From contig NZ_CP049885.1 of NCBI RefSeq assembly GCF_011303755.1, forward strand, positions 2,028,001 to 2,092,000: DNA of 64,000 nucleotides, in the 5' to 3' direction. This DNA comes from Acidovorax sp. HDW3 (GTDB lineage Bacteria; Pseudomonadota; Gammaproteobacteria; Burkholderiales; Burkholderiaceae_C). Below are positions 52,394 to 60,160 of this stretch, piece after piece. Within the stretch, counting starts at the first letter, position 1. Every line of letters begins with the position of its first letter. The notes under the pieces are model-generated. The model searched no databases. It was not told the DNA's origin and worked only from the letters and a program-made list of their open reading frames with translations. Both the position numbers and the translations under genes were made by a program.

Positions 52394-54478
52394 ATGGCCT
52401 ACCGCCACCCCCGCCCGCCCCAAAAGCCAGAGCCACACATCGCGCTGTGGATGCTGCGCCTGCTGACCTTGCCCGAGGCACCGAGCCAATTCGTGGGCAA
52501 GGAAGGCTTCTCGCACAATAGGCTGGCCTTTGCCGTGGGGCTGGATCACTGGATTGACCCCGAGGATCGCCCCTTCGACCCCCAGGCTGCCCGCGCCGAT
52601 CTGTACCAGTTGCTGGCCCAGGCGCAACGGGCCTGCGCCCATGCGCCATTGCCTGCCGTGCTGCAAGGCAACGTGCAGCGACTGGCCACGCTGCTGGGGC
52701 TGGGCGCGGTGGAATCGCAGGTCTTGGTCTTTGCCGTGTGCCTGCACACCGAGCCGCTGCTGGAAAAAGCGGCGGACACGCTGGAGTCGCTCTCGTCCCC
52801 CCAGGTCATCCAGACTCTGGCGGCAGTGCTGGACGCGCCCGCCGCGCAAGTGCGCCAGGCGCTGGCCAACCAGGGCTTGCTGGCCCGCACGGGCTTGCTC
52901 ACCATTGACAAACGTTGCAGCAGCGACCTCAAAAGCAAGCTGGATCTGCTCTCCAACGATTTTTCCGACCAGATGCTGGCAGCGGAAATCAACCCCATCG
53001 AACTGCTGCGCGGCAAAATCCAGCCCGCCCCCGCCGCCACGCTGCAACTGGCCGACTACGCCCACATCCAGCCCATGCTGGACATCATCCGCCCCTGGCT
53101 GCGCCACGCCCAGGCCAGCGGGCGGCGCGGCGTCAACCTGCTGTGCTACGGCCCGCCCGGCACCGGCAAGACCGAGCTGGCGCGCAGCCTGGCGCAAGAC
53201 CTGGACTGCCCGCTGTTTGAAGTCAGCAACGAGGACGAGGACGGCGACCCCATCGACGGCATGAACCGCCTGCGCGCCTTTCGCGCCGCGCAAAGCTTTT
53301 TGGCGCAACGCCGCGCCCTGCTGCTGCTCGACGAGGCCGAAGACGTGTTCAGCGAAAGCCCCCTGCGCCGCAGCGCCGCGCAGTCGAGCAAAGCCTGGCT
53401 CAACCGCGCGCTGGAGGACAACCCCGTGCCCACGCTGTGGCTGACCAACGACGTTGCCAGCCTGGACCCGGCCTTTGTGCGCCGCTTCGACATCGTGCTG
53501 GAGCTGCCCGTGCCCCCGCGCGCGCAGCGCCAGCGCATGTTGCAGGCGCAGGGCGGCGGCTGGCTCGACGCCCCGCGTCTGCAGCGCCTGGCCGAGTGCG
53601 AGCAGCTCTCGCCCGCCGTCATCGCCCGCGCCAGCAGCGTGGCCCAGGCGCTGGCCCCCCGCATCGGCCAGGAAGCCAGCGCCCACGCCCTGGAACGGCT
53701 GGTCAACCACACCCTGCAGGCCCAGGGCCACCGCCCCCTGCAGCGCCACGACCCGCACCGCCTGCCCGAGCTGTACGACCCGGCCTTCACCCACGCGGAC
53801 ACGGACCTGAACGCCCTCGCCCAGGGGCTGGCCGCCGCCCAAACCCAGGGCCACGGCGCGCGCCTGTGCCTGTACGGGCCACCGGGCACCGGCAAAACCG
53901 CCTTTGGCCGCTGGCTGGCCGAACGGCTGGACAAACCACTGCAAGTGAGGCGCGCTTCCGACCTGCTGTCGATGTACGTGGGCGAGGCCGAAAAAAACAT
54001 CGCCCGCGCCTTCCGCCAGGCCGAGGACGAGGGCGCACTGCTGCTGATCGACGAGGTGGACAGCTTTTTGCAAGACCGCCGGGGCGCGCAGCGCAGCTGG
54101 GAGGTCACGCAGGTGAACGAAATGCTCACGCAGATGGAGGGCTTTGCGGGCATCTTCATCGCCAGCACCAACCTGATGGACGGACTGGACGCCGCCGCGC
54201 TGCGCCGCTTTGATTTGAAGGTGAAGCTGGACTACCTGCGTGCTGACCAGGCCTGGGCGCTCTTGCAGCGCCACTGCGCCCCACTCGGCCTGGCAGCGCC
54301 CGGCGCGCCCGAGCAGGTGCGCCTGGCCCGGTTGCGCCAACTCACCCCCGGCGACTTTGCCGCCGTGCTGCGCCAGCAACGCTTTCGGCCCCTGGCCGAT
54401 GCCGGGGCGCTGGTAACAGCGCTGGAGGCGGAATGCAGCTTGAAGGGCGGGGGCCAACAGGCCATGGGCTTTGTGTGA
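52394..54478 (+). CDS. double AAA-domain ATPase (CDC48/FtsH-type fold)
   Basis: A 694-residue cytoplasmic ATPase with a unique N-terminal part (about 1-240) and two AAA modules. Module 1: Walker A GPPGTGKTELA near 250, Walker B LLLLDEAED near 309, arginine finger region FVRRFD. Module 2: Walker A GPPGTGKTAFG near 493, Walker B LLLIDEVDS near 550, ALRRFD. Both modules look catalytically intact. The order with PP2C upstream and an FtsZ-like protein downstream suggests a remodelling machine working on that protein (inference). No known N-domain was recognised. Confidence 0.88.
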   Translation: MAYRHPRPPQKPEPHIALWMLRLLTLPEAPSQFVGKEGFSHNRLAFAVGLDHWIDPEDRPFDPQAARADLYQLLAQAQRACAHAPLPAVLQGNVQRLATLLGLGAVESQVLVFAVCLHTEPLLEKAADTLESLSSPQVIQTLAAVLDAPAAQVRQALANQGLLARTGLLTIDKRCSSDLKSKLDLLSNDFSDQMLAAEINPIELLRGKIQPAPAATLQLADYAHIQPMLDIIRPWLRHAQASGRRGVNLLCYGPPGTGKTELARSLAQDLDCPLFEVSNEDEDGDPIDGMNRLRAFRAAQSFLAQRRALLLLDEAEDVFSESPLRRSAAQSSKAWLNRALEDNPVPTLWLTNDVASLDPAFVRRFDIVLELPVPPRAQRQRMLQAQGGGWLDAPRLQRLAECEQLSPAVIARASSVAQALAPRIGQEASAHALERLVNHTLQAQGHRPLQRHDPHRLPELYDPAFTHADTDLNALAQGLAAAQTQGHGARLCLYGPPGTGKTAFGRWLAERLDKPLQVRRASDLLSMYVGEAEKNIARAFRQAEDEGALLLIDEVDSFLQDRRGAQRSWEVTQVNEMLTQMEGFAGIFIASTNLMDGLDAAALRRFDLKVKLDYLRADQAWALLQRHCAPLGLAAPGAPEQVRLARLRQLTPGDFAAVLRQQRFRPLADAGALVTALEAECSLKGGGQQAMGFV

Positions 54479-54510
54479 CGCCCGCCCAATTTTGAATATG
54501 CGAATAAAAA

Positions 54511-54562
54511 AGGCTGATAACCCTTGCTGGTAAAGCGTAAGCAGCTATTAATTCAATAGCAA
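54511..54562. repeat. REP-like hairpin repeat, copy 12
   Basis: AAGGCTGATAACCCTTGCTG, then GTAAAGCGTAAGCAGCTATT in the 109-bp spacer between the AAA ATPase and FtsZ-like genes; arms are partly decayed. Confidence 0.5.
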
Positions 54563-54587
54563 TCAATCCCCTCAAAAGGCAAGCACC

Positions 54588-55364
54588 ATGCACCCAATTA
54601 GCGCATCCCCCCTGGCCCTGCTGGCCATAGGCCCCTCGGCCCAAGCCTTGAGCGCCGATCTGCAGCGCCACCTGCCCGCCAGCGTCCGCATCCTGGCCAC
54701 TGCCGATGGGCTGCGCGCACAAACCATGGGCCGCGTCGGGCTGCTCATCCTCGTCATCCACCCTGCCACGCTGCAAGACATTACCGCCCTGACGTCCTTG
54801 GCCGATGAATGTGGGCAAGACGGTTTTGGTGTGCCCACGCTGTGCATACGGGCGCGCACCACGGGAGATGCCGAACGGCTATTCGAGCATTTCGGTGCCT
54901 GGCACCTGCTGCGCCCGCATATCGACGCCACCGTCCAAGCGCCCAACGCAACGCCCGAGCAACTCTCAACCTGGCTGGCCCAGGCCGTGGGCGTGATGGC
55001 GCAGTCCGTGGGCGACGAGGCACAGATTGGGCTGGAGATAGAAGACATCACCAACCTGCTGCGCGGCAGCGGAACAGCCCTGTGGCTCAGCGCCCAAGCC
55101 AGCGGGCCTGATCGCGCCACCGAGGTGGTGCAGCAGCTTGGGCGGCAGCTGGAGCTTTGCGCTACGCCGCCGGAGCAGCTGCACCGGGCGATTGTTTGGG
55201 TTCAAGGTAGCACCGCATTATTGAAATTGCGCGAAACGAGAACAGTCGTGAAAGGGCTGCAAGAGCGCATGGCGCCGCAAGCCAGAATGCTGTTTAGCTC
55301 CCCCTATGATGAGAGTTTGGGGGAGGTGATGCGGGTGTGGGTGTTGCTGCCGAAGTGCGCATAG
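54588..55364 (+). CDS. degenerate FtsZ/tubulin-like protein
   Basis: A 258-residue protein. Residues 124-170 (LSTWLAQAVGVMAQSVGDEA, then IEDITNLLRGSGTALW) match the FtsZ stretch around helix H7 and the DFADVR...MG.A start of its C-terminal domain. ASGPDRATEVVQQL, VWVQGSTALLKLRE and PYDESLGEVMRVWVLLP follow the FtsZ order to the end. The N-terminal half is short and hydrophobic-beta-like and lacks the tubulin GGGTG[ST]G motif, so GTP binding is unlikely. It may be a polymer-capping or scaffold version. Downstream of PP2C and AAA genes on the same strand. The FtsZ assignment comes from reading motifs, not an alignment tool. Confidence 0.65.
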   Translation: MHPISASPLALLAIGPSAQALSADLQRHLPASVRILATADGLRAQTMGRVGLLILVIHPATLQDITALTSLADECGQDGFGVPTLCIRARTTGDAERLFEHFGAWHLLRPHIDATVQAPNATPEQLSTWLAQAVGVMAQSVGDEAQIGLEIEDITNLLRGSGTALWLSAQASGPDRATEVVQQLGRQLELCATPPEQLHRAIVWVQGSTALLKLRETRTVVKGLQERMAPQARMLFSSPYDESLGEVMRVWVLLPKCA

Positions 55365-55404
55365 CAGCCGCCACGGCAAGTAATCGCATTTTTTAGGAAG
55401 CACG

Positions 55405-55640
55405 ATGCAAGAAAAGGATTTAGGGGTCCAAGTAGCCGTTTGTAGTGCGGCGCAACTGTTTTCACCGGCGTTCTGGGGGGGGCAACACGCACAACGCAGA
55501 CACCATCTACACCAAGCCAGTAACTGGCCGTCTGCGTATCCCGGAATATCAGCGCCCCTACCGCTGGGGTGAACAGCAGATCAACGCCTTGCTGCAAGAC
55601 CTGCACGAACACAAGAAAAACAAGCATGTCAAGACCCGCC
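55405..55640 (+). pseudogene. frameshifted and truncated DUF262 (GmrS-type) gene
   Basis: ATG at 55405 gives MQEKDLGVQVAVCSAAQLFS; a run of eight G (55475-55482) then shifts the frame, and the next frame gives TGRLRIPEYQRPYRWGEQ and INALLQDLHEH, the hallmark of DUF262, the N-terminal domain of GmrSD type IV restriction enzymes. The homology ends near 55630 and a WYL gene starts at 55690, so nearly all of the enzyme is gone. Confidence 0.65.
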
Positions 55641-55689
55641 TGTTTGTAGATCGCGCTACAAAACACACACTGCTGCACTCAACAAACCC

Positions 55690-56688
55690 ATGCCCCGCCG
55701 CCCCGAAACCCTGGACACCGCCCTGCTCATGGTCGAGCTGCTGCGCCGCATTCCGCGCGGGCGCAAGATTTCCACGTCCGAATTGCACGCACAGCTCCAG
55801 GGCGCAGGGTTTGACCGTGACCTGCGCACCATCCAGCGCCAGCTGGAAACGCTGAGCCAGCATTTCGACATCGAGCGCGACGAGCGCAGCAAGCCCTATG
55901 GCTACCGCTGGCTGGAGCGTTCGCAGGGCCTGGCGCTGCCGCACCTCACGCCGCAGGAATCGCTGTTGCTGCTGCTGGCGCAAGAGCACCTCAAGCACCT
56001 GCTGCCCGCGCGCCTGATGCAGTCCATGGATGGCTTTTTTTCCCAGGCGCGGCGCAATCTGGAGGCTGCGCCCGACACAAGCAGCGCCAAACTGGAGCGC
56101 CAATGGCCGCACAAGGTGCGCGTGGTGGCCACCAGCCAGCCGCTGCTGGCGCCAGCCATCGCCGCCGGGGTGTTCGAGGCCGTGAGCGAGGCCCTGTACG
56201 CCAACCGCTGGCTGGAGCTGGACTACCGCAACGCCGCCGGCAAGCTGCGCCAGGCCAAGGTCATGCCCCTGGGGCTGGCGCAGCAGGGGCCGCGCCTGTA
56301 CCTGGTGTGCCGCTTTGAGGATTACGACAACGAGCGCAGCCTGGCGCTGCACCGCATCCGCAAGGCCAGCGTCTGCACCCTGGGCTTTGAGCGCCCGCCA
56401 GACTTTGATTTGCAGCGCTACGACGAGGATGGCCGCTTTGGTTTTGGCGAGGGCCAACGCATCCGGCTGACGTTTGAGATAGAAGCCGGCACGGGCCTGC
56501 ACCTGACGGAGTCGCCCCTGTCACGCGACCAGCAGGTGGCAAAAACGGAGGATGGCTGGCTGCACGTTGCCGCAACGGTGGTCGATAGCGCCATGCTCGA
56601 CTGGTGGCTGCGCGGCTTTGGCGCCCATGTGCGCGCCATCACAAAAACACCACTGCCCGCAAACCGCCCCGGCGGGGGCGATGTTTGA
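55690..56688 (+). CDS. WYL-domain transcriptional regulator
   Basis: A 332-residue regulator: N-terminal winged helix (RKISTSELHAQLQGAGFDRD, LRTIQRQLETL), WYL domain near residues 150-220 (RWLELDYRNAAGKLRQAKVM) and a C-terminal WCX-type part. WYL proteins commonly control defence genes and phage-response systems by binding nucleic acid ligands. It follows the DUF262 remnant by about 50 bp and ends 75 bp before the convergent acyl-CoA synthetase gene. It may be a former regulator of the lost restriction enzyme or regulate the PP2C-AAA-FtsZ-like cluster (inference). Confidence 0.88.
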   Translation: MPRRPETLDTALLMVELLRRIPRGRKISTSELHAQLQGAGFDRDLRTIQRQLETLSQHFDIERDERSKPYGYRWLERSQGLALPHLTPQESLLLLLAQEHLKHLLPARLMQSMDGFFSQARRNLEAAPDTSSAKLERQWPHKVRVVATSQPLLAPAIAAGVFEAVSEALYANRWLELDYRNAAGKLRQAKVMPLGLAQQGPRLYLVCRFEDYDNERSLALHRIRKASVCTLGFERPPDFDLQRYDEDGRFGFGEGQRIRLTFEIEAGTGLHLTESPLSRDQQVAKTEDGWLHVAATVVDSAMLDWWLRGFGAHVRAITKTPLPANRPGGGDV

Positions 56689-56763
56689 CCGTGCTGTGGT
56701 GTTCGATGCTGGCGCGCAGCATGGCTGCGACAAAATGTGCCGCTTGCAAACGCCGCCACAACC

Positions 56764-58362
56764 TCAGCGGCGCACATGCACCTGCTGCAGCTGCCCCTCG
56801 AAGGCCTCCAGCAAAAACCGCTCCTGCGGCTTCTCCGACGCGGTCTTGGGGATTTGCGCCAGCACCTGGATGAAGCCCGGCACCATGCCGGCCTCCAGCT
56901 GCTCGCGGCACAGGGCAAAGAGCGCCTGCGCGTCAAAGCGCGCCGCGTCCTTGGGTACGACGGCGGCGACCACCTCCTTCTCGCCCGGGGCCAGGTGCGC
57001 GCTGGTCACGCCATAGACGTACACGTCGTCCACCAGGCCCGATTCGGCAATCGCCTTTTCGATGAAGGCGGTGGCGATGAATTCGCCGTTGCGCCGGATG
57101 CCGCTGCCCTTGCGGTGGTCGAAGTACAGCCACCCTTCGGCGTCCTGGTGCACCACGTCGCCCATGTGCAGCCAGCCGCCAGCGCATTTGCGCTTGGACG
57201 CCTCGGGGTTGCCGAAGTACTGCACCACGAACGGGTCGCCGCTGGCGTGGCGAAACAGCAGCTCGCCCGGCTGGCCGGGCGCCACGTCCTGGCCATCTTC
57301 ATCGACGATGCGGTGCACCAGCGTGGGCGGCGGCTTGCCGATGCTGCCCACCGGGCCCTGGCCGGGGTAGTTGAAGGTCAGGCCCCCTTCGGCGGCGCCG
57401 TAGAACTCCAGAATCTGCACGCCAAAGCGCTGCTGAAAATCCTGCCAGATGGCCGCTGGCATACCGGCGGACACCACGCAGCGCACCGGGTTGTCGGCGT
57501 CGTTGGCGCGGGGCGGCTCGGCGTACACCGCCGTGGTCATGCCGCCCAGCAGGGTGAAGCTGGTGGCGCCGTATTTGCGCGTGATGTCCCACAGCCGCGA
57601 CTTGGTAAAGCGCCGCGAGAGCACGCAGCGCAGGCGGCAGGCCAGGGCCGCGCCCAGGGTGAGGAGCTGCGCGTTGGCGTGGGTGAGCGACAGGCCGGAA
57701 TACAGCACTTCGTCATCGCGGTAGGCAAACAGGCGCTGGGCCAGCGCCGCCGTGTCGCAGTAGCGCCGGTGCGTGAGGACGATGCCCTTGGGGTCGCCCG
57801 TGGTGCCGGAGGTGAAGATCAGCTCCAGCGCGCTGTCCGGGTCGGTGGTGGCAATGGGCAGGTCGGGTGCGGCCAGGGGCGCGGCGGCTTCCCAGTCGAT
57901 CACGCCCGGCCACGCGCCCAGGGGCTGGCTGCCCTCGTCGGTGGCAAAAGCCAGTACCACGCGCAGGCCCGGCAGGCGCGCACGCAGCGGCTGCAGGTGG
58001 GGCAGCGCGTAGTCGGCGGCAAAGGCGGCGCTGCACTGGCTGCTGGTGAGCAAAAAATGCAGCTTGTCGCCCTTGGTGCGCGGGTCGATGGGCACGACGG
58101 CGGCGCCGACGATGCTGGCCGCCACCATGGCCTCGACGAATTCCACATGGTTGGCCATGAGCAGCGCAATGCGCTCGCCGGGCTGCACGCCCTGCTGCTG
58201 CAGCACCTGCGCCAGGCGCTGGCCGTTGTCCCACAACTGGCGGTAGCTGCGCACCTCGTCGGGGCGCTGGCCTGCGCCCTCGATGGTCAGCACGTCAAAG
58301 TCCGGCGCCTCCAGCGCCCGGCTGGCGATCAGGCCGGCAAAGATGTTGTTGGGGTAGGTCAT
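56764..58362 (-). CDS. AMP-binding acyl-CoA synthetase
   Basis: A 532-residue adenylate-forming ligase that activates a carboxylic acid to its CoA ester. Motifs: IFTSGTTGDPKGIVLTH (P-loop), EFYGAAEGG, GWLHMGDVV, and the lysine-bearing C-terminal KTASEKPQERF. ATG at 58362 (MTYPNNIFAGL) is chosen since the open frame upstream runs through hairpin repeats. Last gene of the four-gene minus-strand operon. The acid it activates is unknown. Confidence 0.9.
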   Translation of the reverse strand: MTYPNNIFAGLIASRALEAPDFDVLTIEGAGQRPDEVRSYRQLWDNGQRLAQVLQQQGVQPGERIALLMANHVEFVEAMVAASIVGAAVVPIDPRTKGDKLHFLLTSSQCSAAFAADYALPHLQPLRARLPGLRVVLAFATDEGSQPLGAWPGVIDWEAAAPLAAPDLPIATTDPDSALELIFTSGTTGDPKGIVLTHRRYCDTAALAQRLFAYRDDEVLYSGLSLTHANAQLLTLGAALACRLRCVLSRRFTKSRLWDITRKYGATSFTLLGGMTTAVYAEPPRANDADNPVRCVVSAGMPAAIWQDFQQRFGVQILEFYGAAEGGLTFNYPGQGPVGSIGKPPPTLVHRIVDEDGQDVAPGQPGELLFRHASGDPFVVQYFGNPEASKRKCAGGWLHMGDVVHQDAEGWLYFDHRKGSGIRRNGEFIATAFIEKAIAESGLVDDVYVYGVTSAHLAPGEKEVVAAVVPKDAARFDAQALFALCREQLEAGMVPGFIQVLAQIPKTASEKPQERFLLEAFEGQLQQVHVRR

Positions 58363-58402
58363 GGATGCAATCTCCGGTGGTTCATCGCGGCGCCGCCGCT
58401 GT

Positions 58403-58514
58403 GCTCCCCTCTCCCCTGGCGGGAGAGGGGCCGGGGGAGAGGGGGCGCTTGGTAGTGGCGCAGCGCCAGGGACTACCCCCTCTCCCCAACCCCTCTCCCG
58501 CAGGGGGAGAGGGG
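58403..58514. repeat. CTCTCCC hairpin repeats (two facing copies)
   Basis: CTCCCCTCTCCCCTGGCGGG with AGAGGGGCCGGGGGAGAGGG (58403-58446), and the mirrored copy CCCCCTCTCCCCAACCCCTC with GGGGGAGAGGGG (58475-58514), in the spacer between thiolase and acyl-CoA synthetase genes. Confidence 0.65.
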
Positions 58515-58547
58515 CTTGTGCCCTGTGCAAGCGTGGGATGCGCCATT

Positions 58548-59786
58548 TCAGCGGCCCAGCAGCGTCAGGCAGGCCACGGCCTCTTCCACGCCCGCGAGGC
58601 CGCCGCCGTTTTCCGCCAGGGCGATGCGTACGCCCGGCACCTGCCGGCTTCCGGCCTCGCCGCGCAGTTGCGTGACCAGCTCGAACACCTGCCCCAGGCC
58701 GGTGGCGCCAATCGGGTGGCCCTTGCTCTCCAGCCCGCCCGAGGGGTTGATGGGGATGCGCCCGCCCAGCGCCGTCTCGCCGCGCTCGGCGGCCAGGCCC
58801 CCCTGGCCCTCGGGCACCAGACCCAGCAGCTCCGACTGCAGCACCTCGCCGATGGCGGTGGCGTCGTGCACCTCGGCCACGTTCACATCTTGCGGAGCCA
58901 CGCCGGCCTGTGCGTACAGCCGGTGCGCTGCCTTGCGCACCAGGTGGTTTTGCAGGTTATCCGCCGCGCGGTCGCTGCCGGTTTGCAGCACGCAGCCGAG
59001 CACGCGCACCGCACGGCTGGCATTGCCCTGCAGGCGCTTCAAACCCGCCGCGTTGCAGACGATGGCCGCCGCCGCGCCGTCGCTCACCGGCGAGCACATG
59101 GGCAAGGTGATGGGGTAACTGATGGGCGGCGCGGCCAGCACCTGCTCCACGCTCATGGCCTCGCGGTACTGCGCCAGCGGGTTGTGCACCGAATGCCCGT
59201 GGTTCTTGGCCGCCACCGCCGCAAACTGCGCCTGGGTGCTGCCGTACAGCCCCATGTGCAGCCGGCCCATGGCGGCGTAAATGTCCATGAACACGCTGTA
59301 GGGGCGCGGCGACTGGCTGCCCGCAGGCGGCGTGACGCCCTCGCCCATGGCCAGAAGGCGCGCCTTGCTCGCCTGCACGTCATGCACGTCCCAGGCGCCA
59401 TCGAAGGCGGCGAACATGCGCGCCTTGTCCTCGGACACCATTTTTTCCGCGCCCACGGCCAGCACGATGTCGGCTGCGCCGCTTCGTACCTGCTGCACCG
59501 CCAGGTGCAGCGCGGTGCTGGCGCTGGCGCAGGCGTTTTCCACGTTGACCACCGGAATGCCGGCAATGCCCATGGAGCGCAGCGCCAACTGGCCGCGCAC
59601 CATGTGCTGGCCCTCCATGTGGCCCTGGGTGGCGTTGGCGAAAAAGGCCGACTGCAGCTGGGCGCGCTCGCAACCGGCGTCCTGCAGTGCGGCCTGTACG
59701 GCCTGGCGCGTGAGGTCCTTGACGCTTTGGCCCAGGTGGCGGCCAAAGGGCGTCATGCCCACGCCGGCGATGAATACGGTGTCCAC
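58548..59786 (-). CDS. thiolase-family protein (SCP-x-like acetyl-CoA acyltransferase)
   Basis: A 412-residue thiolase-like protein. The catalytic Cys lies in VENACASASTALHLA near residue 88, a His in GGLESKGHPIGATG near 360, and a C-terminal GGGLAG-type loop with Cys in EEAVACLTLLG. Lacking the tight GTG loop of classical thiolases, it belongs with the SCP2/lipid-transfer thiolase group that acts on branched or sterol-like acyl-CoAs. It probably performs the cleavage step for the acyl chain handled by the neighbouring enzymes. Confidence 0.88.
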   Translation of the reverse strand: MDTVFIAGVGMTPFGRHLGQSVKDLTRQAVQAALQDAGCERAQLQSAFFANATQGHMEGQHMVRGQLALRSMGIAGIPVVNVENACASASTALHLAVQQVRSGAADIVLAVGAEKMVSEDKARMFAAFDGAWDVHDVQASKARLLAMGEGVTPPAGSQSPRPYSVFMDIYAAMGRLHMGLYGSTQAQFAAVAAKNHGHSVHNPLAQYREAMSVEQVLAAPPISYPITLPMCSPVSDGAAAAIVCNAAGLKRLQGNASRAVRVLGCVLQTGSDRAADNLQNHLVRKAAHRLYAQAGVAPQDVNVAEVHDATAIGEVLQSELLGLVPEGQGGLAAERGETALGGRIPINPSGGLESKGHPIGATGLGQVFELVTQLRGEAGSRQVPGVRIALAENGGGLAGVEEAVACLTLLGR

Positions 59787-59826
59787 AAGCTGCTCCTACA
59801 AAAAATACTCGGCTGAAAATGGGGCG

Positions 59827-60086
59827 CCCCCTCTCCCCAACCCTCTCCCGCGAGGGGAGAGGGGGCGTTGGCTTGAAGCGCCATGCCTGTTCATCCCCCT
59901 CTCCCCAACCCTCTCCCGCAAGGGGAGAGGGGGCCATACCTGCCGTCGAGCACAGGCTCAATCTCGCTCCCCAACCCTCTCCCGCGAGGGGAGAGGGGGC
60001 CATACCGTGCTTGCGGCACAGCCGGGCACACGCGGGGTGCACCCCTCCCCCCTCGCGGGGGAGGGGCTGGGGGAGAGGGGGGGGGA
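59827..60086. repeat. CTCTCCC hairpin repeats (four copies in a row)
   Basis: Copies at about 59827-59866, 59894-59934, 59967-60000 and 60042-60086, each with CTCTCCC arms facing GGGAGAG across GCGAGG or GCAAGG. With REP copy 13 they fill the 374-bp gap between the thiolase and the dehydrogenase-like gene; no gene or promoter was recognised there. Confidence 0.65.
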
Positions 60087-60110
60087 ACACCCTCAGACCT
60101 CAAGAAATAG

Positions 60111-60150
60111 GCCTCTAGCGCTTATCCATCAAGCGTTAGCAGCTATCAAA
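60111..60150. repeat. REP-like hairpin repeat, copy 13
   Basis: CTCTAGCGCTTATCCATC, then AAGCGTTAGCAGCTATC, just downstream of the saccharopine-dehydrogenase-like gene and next to the CTCTCCC cluster. Confidence 0.65.
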
Positions 60151-60160
60151 ATGATAGCTA

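Noticed and set aside
52292-54457. 721-codon open frame on the minus strand
   Set aside because: Antisense of the double AAA ATPase gene, which has two intact Walker motif sets.
58363-58530. N-terminal extension of the acyl-CoA synthetase frame
   Set aside because: The extra 56 codons translate CTCTCCC repeats; the start at 58362 gives the normal family N-terminus.
59827-60086. CRISPR array
   Set aside because: The tandem units are palindromic intergenic repeats with uneven spacing and repeat-like spacers; no cas genes are present.
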